From Sediminibacterium sp. (lineage in GTDB: Bacteria > Bacteroidota > Bacteroidia > B-17B0 > Aurantibacillaceae), in the NCBI GenBank assembly GCA_030054095.1, contig JASGCO010000001.1, forward strand, positions 148,831 to 212,830: 64,000 nt of DNA, written 5' to 3'. The notes below the pieces were generated by a model. That model had not been told where the DNA came from. It ran no database searches and was given only the letters and a program-made list of their open reading frames with translations. Position 1 is the first letter of the stretch; every line of letters starts with the position of its first letter. The position numbers were made by a program, and so were the translations under genes. This document shows, piece by piece, positions 38,210 to 48,060 of this stretch.

Positions 38210-39448
38210 TTATTTTACAAAAGCGTGCGTAACCTGTTTCCCCTTCCATTTAATAACACAGGTATAAGCCCCGTCTGCCAACTCGTTCTTCGCAATTACC
38301 TGCTTCACACTTTCCATACTACGAGATAATACAACCTGCTGTGCCTGATTACGAATTTCCAGTTGCGGCGCTTCTCCCTCTGTATTACCCAATACTACAA
38401 CATCCCATCCTTCCGGGTGTTGTAACCAATCTACCTGTATGCCGTTATTACTATGATCTTCCTTTTTACCGTAAAAAAATTTACTCTTTTTCTTTAATTG
38501 GGTTTCTGTTACAGCGTTTACAGGCGCTTCGGCAAGTGGCTTAAAAACAGGCGGAAGAGAAGGATTACGGCCAGATGCCTTATCTTTAGTCCATACCCGT
38601 ACATAATCAATCTCAAACGTACTTGGCACTACAATCCCCGGATCCGGACCTGGTTTAAAAGGCCCATCATCACTGGGAACTGCTATATTAAGGGTTAATA
38701 ACTTAGGCACTTCAAATTTTACTTTTGATACGCCAATACACTCTCCGTTTAGAAAAAAACGAATCTGGTCGGCATCCCACTCGCAGGCCATAACGTTAAA
38801 CCCTTTTACAAAATTGGTTTTCACTTTTACCCAGGCCCCGTAACTGCGTTTACTGAATCCCGCATTGACGTAATAATCGCAACGGTTAGGACAATGCGTA
38901 TCTAAATGCACTTCCTCCGGCCGTTCACTCTTACATTCAAAAATATCTATCTCCTCATTCGGGGCGCCACCATGCAGCCAGAATGCGGGCCAGAATCCTT
39001 TCTCTTCCGGCAATTTAAACCGGCATTCAAAATATCCTTTGGTAAATGTTTTACGGCTTTCAATCATTCCCGCCTTATACCGGAAAAACTTACGATTGTA
39101 TGCGTAAAATTTTCCGTTCATCATCACACTATCGTTATCCTTACGCCAGTCGGTAATACGAGCGGTTACAGAATCTTTAACAGCTGTTAGTTTAAGTGTA
39201 CCGTTATTTACTTCGTGATTTCGATAAGGCGTGTAATACTGCTGCTCCTTATTCGCATATATCGTTCTCGCCCATCCGTACGAATCAGTCCAGTACTCTT
39301 TATTAATACTGTTTCCATTAAACTCATCGCCCTCCTGATAATACCATGTTATAACAGAATCTTTATTAAAAAACCATTTCACCTGCGCGTGAACTGCATT
39401 GTTGACGCAGGTAATAACTATTCCAATAAAAAAAACAATCCGTATCAT
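38210..39448 (-). CDS. Secreted family 16 glycoside hydrolase
   Basis: 412 residues. A signal peptide (about 1-21) is followed by a GH16 jelly roll (about 30-285) with EIDIFE at 166-171: Glu166 nucleophile, Asp168 and Glu171 acid/base. Supporting motifs are GYFECRFKLPEEKGFWPAFW before and MACEWDADQIRFFLNGE after. Family 16 enzymes act on beta-1,3/1,4-glucans, laminarin, agar or related galactans; the exact polysaccharide is not decidable. A C-terminal beta domain of about 100 residues ends HAFVK and resembles the short T9SS-style tail but lacks the classic motifs. It starts 12 bases after lepA and is likely co-transcribed. Confidence 0.9.
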   Translation of the reverse strand: MIRIVFFIGIVITCVNNAVHAQVKWFFNKDSVITWYYQEGDEFNGNSINKEYWTDSYGWARTIYANKEQQYYTPYRNHEVNNGTLKLTAVKDSVTARITDWRKDNDSVMMNGKFYAYNRKFFRYKAGMIESRKTFTKGYFECRFKLPEEKGFWPAFWLHGGAPNEEIDIFECKSERPEEVHLDTHCPNRCDYYVNAGFSKRSYGAWVKVKTNFVKGFNVMACEWDADQIRFFLNGECIGVSKVKFEVPKLLTLNIAVPSDDGPFKPGPDPGIVVPSTFEIDYVRVWTKDKASGRNPSLPPVFKPLAEAPVNAVTETQLKKKSKFFYGKKEDHSNNGIQVDWLQHPEGWDVVVLGNTEGEAPQLEIRNQAQQVVLSRSMESVKQVIAKNELADGAYTCVIKWKGKQVTHAFVK

Positions 39449-39460
39449 GGTAAACTGGTA

Positions 39461-41251
39461 TTAATCGTTTAATTTCAATACGGCCATAAACGCGCTCTGC
39501 GGAATTTCCACGTTCCCAACCTGCTTCATGCGTTTCTTCCCTTCCTTCTGCTTCTCTAATAACTTACGTTTACGGCTGATGTCCCCTCCGTAACACTTGG
39601 CCGTTACGTCTTTCCGCATGGCCTTAATGGTTTCGCGGGCAATAATTTTAGCCCCAATAGCCGCTTGTATCGGAATTTCGAATTGCTGACGCGGAATTAA
39701 CTCCTTCAGTTTTTCGCACATCTTTTTACCCAGATTGTGCGCGTTACTCCGGTGCACCAGTGCTGATAAGGCATCCACCTGTTCGCTGTTCAATAAAATA
39801 TCCATTTTTACCAAATCACTCTGACGCATTTCCAATGGCGAATAATCGAACGAGGCATACCCTTTCGAAATGGATTTTAAACGATCGTAAAAATCAAATA
39901 CAATCTCCGCCAATGGCATGTGAAATACTAATTCCACACGGTCTGCCGTCAGGTAACTCTGGTTTATAATCTGTCCGCGTTTTTCAATACACAAAGTCAT
40001 AATCGGACCAATGTACTCGCTCTTGGTGATAATATTGGCTTTAATAAATGGCTCTTCAATATAATCGATACGGGCCGGGTCTGGCAAATCACTCGGGTTA
40101 TTTACAATTACTACATCACCTTTAGTCGGATACGCTCTGTACGACACGTTAGGAACCGTGGTAATCACGGTCATGTTAAATTCGCGCTCCAAACGCTCCT
40201 GCACAATCTCCATGTGCAGCATTCCCAAAAAGCCACAACGGAAACCAAACCCCAAGGCAGCCGAGCTTTCCGGCTCCCAGGTTAAAGAAGCATCGTTCAA
40301 CTGCAACTTTTCCATACTGTAACGCAACTCTTCAAAATCTTCGGTATCTACCGGATAAATTCCCGCAAATACCATTGGTTTCACATCCTCAAATCCCTCA
40401 ATAGCCTTATCGCATGGGCGCTCAACGTGCGTAATGGTATCTCCCACTTTTACCTCGCGGGCATCTTTAATCCCTGAAATAATATAGCCCACATCGCCCG
40501 TGTTTACCTGCTGGCGGGGTTCCTGCTTCAGCTTTAAAACCCCTACTTCATCCGCGAAATACGAAGCGCTGGTATTTACAAACTTTACCTTATCGCCCTT
40601 CTTTACAGAGCCGTTCAGAATTTTGTAATACGCTATAATTCCCCTGAAACTATTAAACACACTGTCAAAAATCAACGCCTGCAACGGTGCCTCCGGATCA
40701 CCCACCGGCGGCTTAATCCGTTCTACAATAGCTTCCAGAATCGCATCAACGCCCATTCCCGTTTTACCACTGGCCGGAATAATTTCGTCGCGGTCGCAAC
40801 CAATCAAATCCACAATCTGATCTTTTACCAACTCGGGTTCCGCGCTGGGCAAATCCATTTTATTCAAAATGGGAATAATATGTAAATCATTTTCCAAAGC
40901 CAGGTACAGGTTCGAAATTGTTTGCGCCTGTATGCCCTGCGCCGCATCCACTATTAACAAAGCCCCTTCACAGGCGGCAATGGAACGCGACACCTCGTAA
41001 CTAAAATCCACGTGGCCCGGGGTATCAATCAGGTTCAGCACATATTTTTCGCCCTTATACTCATACTCCATCTGAATGGCGTGACTCTTAATGGTAATGC
41101 CCCGCTCTTTCTCCAGATCCATATCATCCAGCACCTGCGCCTGCATTTCGCGCTTGGAAATGGTTTTAGTATGTTCAAGTAAACGATCGGCCAGGGTACT
41201 CTTCCCGTGGTCAATATGGGCAATAATACAAAAGTTACGAATGTGCTTCAT
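39461..41251 (-). CDS. lepA: Elongation factor 4 (LepA)
   Basis: 596 residues from ATG 41251. The open frame runs 93 bases further up, but a promoter box lies in that extension and the family begins at [19 protein letters not shown]. GTPase motifs: AHIDHGKST (G1), DTPGH (G3), NKMD (G4). The C-terminal LepA-specific domain contains [20 protein letters not shown]. It is a ribosome-associated GTPase that back-translocates or helps in ribosome biogenesis under stress. Confidence 0.97.
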   Translation of the reverse strand: MKHIRNFCIIAHIDHGKSTLADRLLEHTKTISKREMQAQVLDDMDLEKERGITIKSHAIQMEYEYKGEKYVLNLIDTPGHVDFSYEVSRSIAACEGALLIVDAAQGIQAQTISNLYLALENDLHIIPILNKMDLPSAEPELVKDQIVDLIGCDRDEIIPASGKTGMGVDAILEAIVERIKPPVGDPEAPLQALIFDSVFNSFRGIIAYYKILNGSVKKGDKVKFVNTSASYFADEVGVLKLKQEPRQQVNTGDVGYIISGIKDAREVKVGDTITHVERPCDKAIEGFEDVKPMVFAGIYPVDTEDFEELRYSMEKLQLNDASLTWEPESSAALGFGFRCGFLGMLHMEIVQERLEREFNMTVITTVPNVSYRAYPTKGDVVIVNNPSDLPDPARIDYIEEPFIKANIITKSEYIGPIMTLCIEKRGQIINQSYLTADRVELVFHMPLAEIVFDFYDRLKSISKGYASFDYSPLEMRQSDLVKMDILLNSEQVDALSALVHRSNAHNLGKKMCEKLKELIPRQQFEIPIQAAIGAKIIARETIKAMRKDVTAKCYGGDISRKRKLLEKQKEGKKRMKQVGNVEIPQSAFMAVLKLND

Positions 41252-41280
41252 ATCCAAATCTTCAATCTTTAAAAAGTTTA

Positions 41281-41288
41281 CAAATATA
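41281..41288 (-). promoter_or_regulatory. lepA: -7 promoter box of lepA
   Basis: TATATTTG on the minus strand is a perfect TAnnTTTG match, 30 bases before the ATG at 41251. It lies within the longer open frame, which supports the shorter LepA. Confidence 0.5.
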
Positions 41289-41344
41289 GTAAAATAAGAG
41301 GAAGCAACGGCATAAAACGCTGAAACAGGGGAATTTAAAGCCAT

Positions 41345-41460
41345 TTTTGGCGGCCTGCCGGGCTGTCGCTACTCGCGTTTGCGCCATCCCGCTTATCCAC
41401 GCCCGCAAAGCGCTCAAACAGGCCGTTCCATCCCTGGCCGGGGGTTAACGGGAGCCATGA
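41345..41460. repeat. GC-rich island between divergent lepA and T9SS genes
   Basis: About 116 bases of clearly GC-rich sequence in an AT-rich intergenic region. On the minus strand it contains AGGGATGGAACGGCC, GCGCTTTGCGGGC and GCGAGTAGCGACAGCCCG, with complementary GGCC blocks at its two ends. The style matches dispersed non-coding repeat elements known in Bacteroidota genomes. A similar core (AGGGATTGAAGCGGC) occurs in the island at 45231-45405. The rest of the 41252-41640 gap holds the two promoters and no gene. Confidence 0.5.
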
Positions 41461-41552
41461 AGATACATTACAGTATTTCTGTTAGTTCATACAATTAGTC
41501 CTATCTGCAATGTATATCACTTACCCCCGCAATACACTAAAAAAATGTACCT

Positions 41553-41560
41553 TAAATTTG
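41553..41560 (+). promoter_or_regulatory. -7 promoter box of the split T9SS cargo gene
   Basis: TAAATTTG fits TAnnTTTG and lies about 80 bases before the ATG at 41641. Confidence 0.35.
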
Positions 41561-41640
41561 TTATACTCCCAAAAAAACATAACTTAGAATTAACTCTCCC
41601 AAAAACTTTCATTCAATCATCTATTTAACTGAACAACGCC

Positions 41641-42474
41641 ATGAAATATTTTTTATCATTCCTCATTTTAACCAGTTTCGCGTCATTTTCCCAGAATTGG
41701 AATCTTGTAAATAAAAACTATCGGTACAATTATCGTTTTAACAATGCATCGCTTGTAACACATGTTATTATGGTAGACACCGGCAATAGTGTTTACACAA
41801 ACAACGCCGACACTATTTATGAGCTAAACAAAATAGTTGTTAAATGCAATGGTAACAGTTGCCCGACATTTACCGGAAACTTAGCCAGTTTAAGCGCCAG
41901 CCAGCAAGCGTATTACATAAGCGGGATGCCACAGTTTTTACAACGCAAAGTCGTTAAATACGCTAATGGCATTACTTTTTTTACCGATACCGCCAAACTG
42001 GTTATTAATCCAAACTGTCATACCAGTAACACCTGGCTTTTCGATAGTATCAATAACAAATACATAACCTGTATAGCCGAAACCCAGCAATATCTATTTA
42101 ATACACTGGATAGCGTAAAAACGCTTCTCATCAATGGTACCGATTCCATTAAATTCAGTAAACAGTTTGGCATATATGTTTGGCCAGCGCTTTATGGCCA
42201 AAACAAATACTATCGTTTAAGTGGCATCGAACACGCATCAGGTTATGCGCCAGCAGCCTGGCAAGGCGAACGTGTTCCTAACGCCTGGGACTTTTATAAC
42301 TTTCAAACCGGAGATGTATTTACCGTAACAAGTTCGGGTATGATTATTACCCGCCACTTATTAGCTTTTGCTATTATAAAACCATTGGCATCACAAGCAA
42401 ACAAATCACTCCTACCGGGTATCTGTATGGGGCCAATTACATTCAATACGCCATTCCCAGCTATACCGGCATGA
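41641..42474 (+). CDS. T9SS-secreted protein, 5' part of a frameshifted gene
   Basis: 277 residues as read. A signal peptide (MKYFLSFLILTSFASFSQ) leads into an unrecognised beta-rich exported domain. From about residue 227 the frame turns unnatural and ends without a sorting domain. Reading the other frame across 42322-42471 gives a natural continuation (YRNKFGYDYYPP, then GYLYGANYIQYAIPSYTG) that joins straight into the gene at 42471. Adding one T to the TTT run at 42319-42321 restores a single frame of about 522 residues. So this is the front half of one gene, disrupted either in the organism or by a homopolymer sequencing error. Confidence 0.75.
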   Translation: MKYFLSFLILTSFASFSQNWNLVNKNYRYNYRFNNASLVTHVIMVDTGNSVYTNNADTIYELNKIVVKCNGNSCPTFTGNLASLSASQQAYYISGMPQFLQRKVVKYANGITFFTDTAKLVINPNCHTSNTWLFDSINNKYITCIAETQQYLFNTLDSVKTLLINGTDSIKFSKQFGIYVWPALYGQNKYYRLSGIEHASGYAPAAWQGERVPNAWDFYNFQTGDVFTVTSSGMIITRHLLAFAIIKPLASQANKSLLPGICMGPITFNTPFPAIPA

Positions 42475-43208
42475 TGGGAAATTCGGGCTGTAATTATTAC
42501 TTAACGACGCTTCCCTCTTCCTACAGCATTACATCAGGAGCCCTTACCCTAACCCACACCGGACTTACCAGTAAACTACTGCCAGAGAACTATACTTATC
42601 CTAATCAATTAATCAATCCTAATAATTCCCATATTGGCTTATCCAATATTATGGTGTATCATAAAGATGCTCAGGGAAATTTCTATAAATCAGCAGGAAT
42701 ACCCTGTGTAGGAGGCAGTAATATTCCGGGAAATTACAGTTTAACAACTCCTGCTAATACGATTTATGGTCTTACATCTCACTCCGTACACCCTAACATC
42801 TATATTTCCAATTTGAGTTTAGGATACACTAAAGTCTATGGCACAGGTTTCGGGCTCGTTTCCGATGAGTTCCAAATACTGGAACATGCCAGCTCAGAAT
42901 GCCTGAACAGTGTTTCCAAGGGAGGGGGCACTTATTTCGGGGGCTTGTTTCTTTCAGTCGCTGATCATAAAACACCCGACAGATTTAAAATCTACCCGAA
43001 TCCATCTGAAAACTATTTAAAGATTGATTCACCCGATAACGTAATAGTGGAGATTTATAATATCCTTGGTCAAAGTGTCTATTCACAAAGTGTTTATGAA
43101 GGCGGAATGATTAATACAAATAGTTTAGACAACGGCATTTACACACTAAATGTACTTGATCTTAAAAGACAATTATTACACGTTCAAACAATTGCCGTAC
43201 AACATTAA
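42471..43208 (+). CDS. T9SS-secreted protein, 3' part of the same gene with type A sorting domain
   Basis: 245 residues as read, with no signal peptide. The last about 80 residues are a T9SS type A C-terminal sorting domain: RFKIYPNPSENYLKIDS, VEIYNILGQSVYSQSV, NTNSLDNGIYTLNV. The preceding region has paired cysteines and aromatic clusters. It cannot be exported alone and is the back half of the gene that begins at 41641. In the intact form the protein would cross the inner membrane by Sec and be exported through the T9SS to the surface. Confidence 0.75.
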   Translation: MMGNSGCNYYLTTLPSSYSITSGALTLTHTGLTSKLLPENYTYPNQLINPNNSHIGLSNIMVYHKDAQGNFYKSAGIPCVGGSNIPGNYSLTTPANTIYGLTSHSVHPNIYISNLSLGYTKVYGTGFGLVSDEFQILEHASSECLNSVSKGGGTYFGGLFLSVADHKTPDRFKIYPNPSENYLKIDSPDNVIVEIYNILGQSVYSQSVYEGGMINTNSLDNGIYTLNVLDLKRQLLHVQTIAVQH

Positions 43209-43592
43209 AGTGTTTACTCTTAACTCAGAACTTATTTTAGATTTAAGGTTTAATAGATACAACTAATTTAGCTGATGCATCTATTAAACCCTGATTACTC
43301 ATTAGCATTATAACTTTACTTCCAGCGGCTAAACAATGTTCGCTTCGATCTAACAAATTAGTGGCCCCAAATGAAGTAACAAGTATCTAATACCAATTAC
43401 ACACTTGTGTTAATCCTATTCATTAGACCGCTTTCATAATTGACTGGGCCAATTTGTCAAAACTGCAAGGCTATCAGTAGTCCCGTCATTTCAAGGAGGC
43501 ACCACAAGACAATCCTTCACAACAACTAGTGAGATTGTGGCACCACATTGCATTTCGTTCGCAATGAACAATTGAATTATGAAAGAGGTCTA
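43209..43592. other. Convergent intergenic region
   Basis: 384 bases between the convergent ends of two T9SS cargo genes. It contains the repeat at 43484-43568; otherwise AT-rich with no gene or clear terminator. Confidence 0.5.
43484..43568. repeat. Imperfect palindromic repeat element
   Basis: The block begins GTCATTTCAAGGAGGCACCA, has ACAATC on the left and GATTGTGGCACCAC on the right, and ends TTCGCAATGA. It looks like a decayed copy of the palindromic GTCATTGCGAGGAGGCACGA...GCAATGAC element that is widespread between genes in Bacteroidota. The family assignment rests on recall of that pattern. Confidence 0.5.
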
Positions 43593-45032
43593 TTATCTTA
43601 AAACACTTAGCTTTTTTACCTGCTCCATTCCGTTCGTATCTTTCAGTTCCAGAAAATACATCCCTGCAGGCAAATCAGAAACGTTAAGTTCTGCTTTCAG
43701 TGATCCATTTAGTTTTATAGCTAAAACTATTTTTCCGGATCCATCCATCACCGTAATATCACTAAGTGATTTTTCAGAACTAATGAGTAATTGATCAGTA
43801 ACCGGATTTGGATAAATAGTAACTCCAGAATTTGAGAATTCTTTATCTTCAAACCCCAGACAGGAGAGAACAGACATACTAACCGAAGCTGTACTGGCGC
43901 AACCGTTAACCGTATTGGCGGTTACCGTATAAATTACCGAAGCAGTGGCATTAGATACCGAAGGGTTGGCAGATTGGGAATTGTTCAAAAAAGAAGAAGG
44001 CTGCCAAACATAACTCAGAGTTTGGGTAACAGGTGTAGCGTCCATTCCCAGCATAATATTAGGGCGACGGTTACCAAGCCAATTAAAAGACAATTGCGTT
44101 GTTAAACAAGCCGGTTGTGTATCTGAGTAGTAAACCATGCATTTTAACCCATTGGTGACACTCGATTCCATAACAGGATTAATTGCATATAAATTAGTAA
44201 AACTATAGCAAAAATCAATCAGTAAATCCGAAGTGCCATTCCAGTAAAAATAGTTTTGCAAGTGATGTGTATTTGTACCTAAAACCGGCGTATAACTTGC
44301 TGAACTATATACCTGTGTCAATCCTGAATTATCAAACGTTCCGGTTAAAACCGACATGTTAACGGCTTTCATTCTGATAGTGAAATTTGGAAGAGGAGGT
44401 ACTGGACTGGCAGAATACTGAGGTGCCAGACCTATTATTTTCAATGCTACCGATTTAATAAGCCCTTGAGTATATCCCTGAGCGGTGAGTTCGCTGGCAT
44501 TTATTAAAACCTGATGCCTGTTGTTTTTGTACCAGTTGCTATAAATACAAGGCCACCCAGTAAGGTTGTTTTTTGTTGTGTCGGTGCCAATAACCACAAA
44601 CGTTTGCGTGGCGGAAGCATACTGACTGCAATTAGAGTTGCCACCGTTACCACATGTAGCTGACAGGGCATTACTTCCCCCCGCGCAAATTGTCGCGTTT
44701 TGAATAGCGGCCTGCAAAGGAACAGATACCGTATTGACATTAAAATTACCCAGATAAAAAAATACGCCGTCTGAAGCCGTATAATTATACACTCCCGCTG
44801 CAAGCCCTGTTACAGAAACACTATTACTTACCGGACTGGAAACTGAATAATAAAACGCGTTTCCTGTTACCGTAAACGAATACGGACCCAACTGATTCGT
44901 ATTTATTTTGATAACTGCCAACCCATTGCTTTGCCCCGGGCACGCATTAATAATATTTGTTACCTGCGCATTGTTTTGCGCTAAAAGACTCCCCGTTACA
45001 AGGGAAATTAAAAATGTAAAAATTGCCCGCAT
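43593..45032 (-). CDS. T9SS cargo protein with type A sorting domain
   Basis: 479 residues. A signal peptide (ending GSLLAQ) precedes an SprB-like repeat (about 25-100; CPGQSNGLAVIKINTNQLGP, then YSFTV), a Cys-rich unassigned domain (about 115-360), a second Ig-like segment (about 360-395) and a type A sorting domain (about 400-479; GVTIYPNPVTDQLLIS, MDGSGKIVLAIKL, LPAGMYFLELKD). It would be exported by the T9SS and lipid-anchored or released at the surface. Its job is unknown; adhesion is plausible from the repeat style. Confidence 0.85.
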   Translation of the reverse strand: MRAIFTFLISLVTGSLLAQNNAQVTNIINACPGQSNGLAVIKINTNQLGPYSFTVTGNAFYYSVSSPVSNSVSVTGLAAGVYNYTASDGVFFYLGNFNVNTVSVPLQAAIQNATICAGGSNALSATCGNGGNSNCSQYASATQTFVVIGTDTTKNNLTGWPCIYSNWYKNNRHQVLINASELTAQGYTQGLIKSVALKIIGLAPQYSASPVPPLPNFTIRMKAVNMSVLTGTFDNSGLTQVYSSASYTPVLGTNTHHLQNYFYWNGTSDLLIDFCYSFTNLYAINPVMESSVTNGLKCMVYYSDTQPACLTTQLSFNWLGNRRPNIMLGMDATPVTQTLSYVWQPSSFLNNSQSANPSVSNATASVIYTVTANTVNGCASTASVSMSVLSCLGFEDKEFSNSGVTIYPNPVTDQLLISSEKSLSDITVMDGSGKIVLAIKLNGSLKAELNVSDLPAGMYFLELKDTNGMEQVKKLSVLR

Positions 45033-45230
45033 GTTTTGTTTATTTTTAAAAATGTATAAACTTGTTTAAATAAAAGACAATAGTATTAGCGTAACGCTGC
45101 ATCTGAACTATTTTCTATTTAGCAAAAAGGTAAAATGTAATGATCTGATCACCGATATAATAAATGGGTTAATCCGTTTAACGAAATACAGTACAAACTC
45201 TCACCCCTCTCTTTTTCCGTGAATTTCATC

Positions 45231-45405
45231 AGCTCCACACACCCTTCCGCATAGGGATTGAAGCGGCAGCCCTGCGCGGCACTTTGCACGTCAGCGCACA
45301 AACGAGGCGGCGGCGGAACAGAGCCACCGCAGGTTGATGCGATGCGGCAAAGGGTAAGCAGGCTAAAGCGCAAAGCCCAGCCACGGCGTGTCAGTTAGTG
45401 GGGAG
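45231..45405. repeat. GC-rich island, possible dispersed repeat
   Basis: About 175 GC-rich bases including CGCATAGGGATTGAAGCGGC, then repeated CGGCGG and AAAGCGCAAAGCC tracts. The AGGGATTGAAGCGGC core resembles the island at 41345. Like that one, it lies between divergently transcribed genes. Confidence 0.5.
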
Positions 45406-45547
45406 AAAGGTGGATGCGCCAAATTCATTGGATGAAATGGTCTTTTAATTATAACGGGACGAATTATGCCATCATAGTTATACCTAAATATCGAAAAACA
45501 TGAAAATAAACGAAAACAGTTCACATTTTCCTTCCCCCCCTAATCCG

Positions 45548-45555
45548 TATATTTG
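45548..45555 (+). promoter_or_regulatory. -7 promoter box of the DAHP synthase gene
   Basis: TATATTTG is a perfect TAnnTTTG match, 36 bases before the ATG at 45592. It overlaps the upstream end of the open frame, ruling against the longer start. Confidence 0.5.
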
Positions 45556-45591
45556 TATTGCCATTCTGCATACAGAATTTGCAACGCGCGT

Positions 45592-46683
45592 ATGGAAATA
45601 GCTCCTTTATCTGACTGGTTGCCCGTTCAACGGCAACCTCTGCTTATCAGTGGTCCCTGCGGGGCCGAAACCCGTGATCAGGTACTCGAAACCGCCCGGC
45701 TTTTAAAACAGCACACATCACTGTGTCTTTTTCGGGCCGGCATCTGGAAACCCCGAACACGTCCCAACGCGTTTGAGGGTGTAGGCGAAACCGGTTTAGA
45801 ATGGCTGAAAGAGGTACAGGCTCTGGGATTAAAAACTACTACAGAAGTAGCCAACGCGCAACATACCGAACTCGCGTTAAAACACGGGGTAGATGTATTA
45901 TGGATTGGCGCGCGTACCACCGTCAACCCATTCAGTGTTCAGGAAATTGCCGATGTATTAAAAGGAGTTGATATTCCGGTTATGATCAAAAACCCCATTC
46001 ATGCCGATTTACAATTATGGCTCGGCGCCATCGAACGCGTGGCCAATAGTGGCGTTAAAAAATTAGCCGCTATTCACCGTGGCTTTCATGTATATGGCAA
46101 AACCAAATACCGGAATAAACCCATGTGGCAGGTACCAATTGAATTACGTACCCACTTACCACAATTACCTATTATTTGCGATCCCAGCCACATATCAGGT
46201 AAACGCGAACTAATAGCCTCCGTCGCCCAAAAAGCGCTCGATCTGGGCATGGATGGCCTTATGATTGAATCGCACATCCATCCCGATAAAGCCCTCAGCG
46301 ATGCCCAGCAGCAGTTAACCCCTGAAGCATTGGGGCAACTCATCAGTCAATTGGTCATCCGAAGTGGCAGCGTACAAAATCCATTCTTAATAGATAAATT
46401 AATGGCTCTGCGTAACGCCATTGACGAAATAGACGAAGACATTTTAAACACGCTAAAACGCCGGGTGCAGGTAATTGAAGACATGGGACTTTATAAAAAA
46501 GAACATGGCATACAAATTTTTCAGTTAGAGCGCTGGCAGGAAATTTTACGCACCCGCTCGCAATTAGCGGAAAAACTAGGACTTTCGCGCCAGCACATCG
46601 AAAAATTATGTCAACTGCTGCACGAAGAAAGCATACGAATTCAAAATGAAGTAATGAATACAAAGCTGGAAGAAGGCAAATAA
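45592..46683 (+). CDS. Bifunctional DAHP synthase / chorismate mutase (AroQ type)
   Basis: 363 residues from ATG 45592. The N-terminal about 265 residues are a type I-beta (KDO8P-like) DAHP synthase: ISGPCGAETRDQVLETA, FRAGIWKPRTRPNAFEGVG, PVMIKNP, AIHRGFHVYG, IICDPSHISGKREL, and GLMIESHIHPDKALSDAQQQ. The C-terminal about 90 residues are an AroQ chorismate mutase (LMALRNAIDEIDEDILNTLK, RRVQVIEDMGLYKKEHG). The protein catalyses the first step of the shikimate pathway and the first committed step to phenylalanine and tyrosine. The mutase part often serves as feedback sensor in such fusions. Confidence 0.95.
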   Translation: MEIAPLSDWLPVQRQPLLISGPCGAETRDQVLETARLLKQHTSLCLFRAGIWKPRTRPNAFEGVGETGLEWLKEVQALGLKTTTEVANAQHTELALKHGVDVLWIGARTTVNPFSVQEIADVLKGVDIPVMIKNPIHADLQLWLGAIERVANSGVKKLAAIHRGFHVYGKTKYRNKPMWQVPIELRTHLPQLPIICDPSHISGKRELIASVAQKALDLGMDGLMIESHIHPDKALSDAQQQLTPEALGQLISQLVIRSGSVQNPFLIDKLMALRNAIDEIDEDILNTLKRRVQVIEDMGLYKKEHGIQIFQLERWQEILRTRSQLAEKLGLSRQHIEKLCQLLHEESIRIQNEVMNTKLEEGK

Positions 46684-46777
46684 GTGCGCCTGTACTTTTC
46701 CCAATAACCAACATTCTACAAATTATAGCATCCTTTCCGTTCTGCCCGGTGTAATTTTACAGAAAGAATTGCACTTT

Positions 46778-48058
46778 ATGCAAACCCCTTCTTCAGAACG
46801 CATACTTGAAAAACTCAGTATTCTGGCCGATGCCGCCAAATACGATGTATCCTGCTCATCCAGCGGTAGCAAACGCAAAAACCACAACAAAGGACTTGGC
46901 AACAGCACCGGCGGCGGTATTTGCCATACCTATACCGAAGACGGGCGTTGTGTTTCCTTACTTAAAATTTTACTTACCAATCATTGCATTTACGACTGCG
47001 CGTATTGCGTATCCCGTAAAAGCAACGATATTAAACGCGCCGCCTTTACGGTGGAAGAAGTAGTGGAACTCACGCTGAACTTTTACAAACGGAATTACAT
47101 TGAGGGGCTATTTCTCAGTTCAGGTATTTTTAAAAATGCGGACACCACCATGGAACGCCTGATAGCCATTGCCCGTAAGTTAAGAACCGAACATCGCTTT
47201 AATGGTTACATTCATTTAAAAAGCATTCCCGGAGCCAGCAATGCTCTTATGCAGGAAGCCGGCCTGTATGCCGATCGTTTAAGTGTAAATCTGGAATTAC
47301 CTTCCGAAACCTCACTACAATTACTGGCACCCGGAAAAACCTATGAACAAATCAAAAAGCCCATGCTGCTTGTATCGCAAACCATACAAGCTCAGGCAAA
47401 TGAAAAACGCCTGTTACAACGCGCGGCAAAACCACTATTTGCCCCTGCGGGACAAAGCACCCAAATGGTTATAGGTGCTACCCCCGAAACAGATAAAGAC
47501 ATTATGTATCAGGCCAATGCACTCTACCAAAACTATCGCATGAAACGGGTGTATTACTCCGGTTACATTCCCATTAATCCCACCGACACGCGTCTGCCCG
47601 GCGTAGGCACTCCGGCACCGCTCATCCGCGAACACCGCTTATATCAATCCGACTGGCTGATGCGGTTTTATGGCTTCCAGGTAACCGAACTATTAAGCGA
47701 CTCTTTTCCGCAACTGGATAGCGACATTGACCCAAAACTCAGTTGGGCCCTGCGAAACCTCCACCAGTTTCCGGTAGATATCAATACGGCAGATTACGAA
47801 GCCATACTTCGCATTCCGGGCATAGGGGTTCAGTCCGCGCAAAAAATCATATCCGCCCGCCGGTTCGGCCAACTGGATGTTTACCAGCTCAAAAAATTAG
47901 GCGTTGCCTTTAATCGTGCCCGCTACTTTTTAGTTTGCAGGGGAATGGGTCCCGCAAGTCTCGGCGATTTACAGGACCGCCAAATCAAACACTTTATACT
48001 GGCCGGATACCGTAGTAAATTTTCAAACGCGGTAAGTTCGCAACTAAGCCTTTTCTGA
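46778..48058 (+). CDS. Radical SAM protein linked to DNA modification/repair (TIGR03916 type)
   Basis: 426 residues from ATG 46778. The [4Fe-4S] cluster motif is C-x3-C-x2-C in NHCIYDCAYC (Cys70, Cys74, Cys77). The start (LSILADAAKYDVSCSSSGSK, GICHTYTEDGRCVSLLK) and the middle (LFLSSGIFKNADTTMERLIA, YIHLKSIPGA, LSVNLELPSE) match a conserved family of putative DNA modification/repair radical SAM enzymes. A helix-hairpin-helix DNA-binding region follows near the C-terminus (FPVDINTADYEAILRIPGIG, QKIISARRFG). The next gene, 2 bases away, is its usual partner. The reaction is not known. Confidence 0.92.
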   Translation: MQTPSSERILEKLSILADAAKYDVSCSSSGSKRKNHNKGLGNSTGGGICHTYTEDGRCVSLLKILLTNHCIYDCAYCVSRKSNDIKRAAFTVEEVVELTLNFYKRNYIEGLFLSSGIFKNADTTMERLIAIARKLRTEHRFNGYIHLKSIPGASNALMQEAGLYADRLSVNLELPSETSLQLLAPGKTYEQIKKPMLLVSQTIQAQANEKRLLQRAAKPLFAPAGQSTQMVIGATPETDKDIMYQANALYQNYRMKRVYYSGYIPINPTDTRLPGVGTPAPLIREHRLYQSDWLMRFYGFQVTELLSDSFPQLDSDIDPKLSWALRNLHQFPVDINTADYEAILRIPGIGVQSAQKIISARRFGQLDVYQLKKLGVAFNRARYFLVCRGMGPASLGDLQDRQIKHFILAGYRSKFSNAVSSQLSLF

Positions 48059-48060
48059 TT

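Larger units (their letters stand above)
45033..45591. other. Long divergent intergenic region
   Basis: 559 bases between divergent genes. It carries the GC-rich island at 45231-45405 and the promoter box at 45548-45555. No further gene or RNA is recognised. Confidence 0.55.

Noticed and set aside
41252..41344. N-terminal extension of LepA
   Set aside because: It contains a perfect promoter box and does not resemble the family's N-terminus, which begins at 41251.
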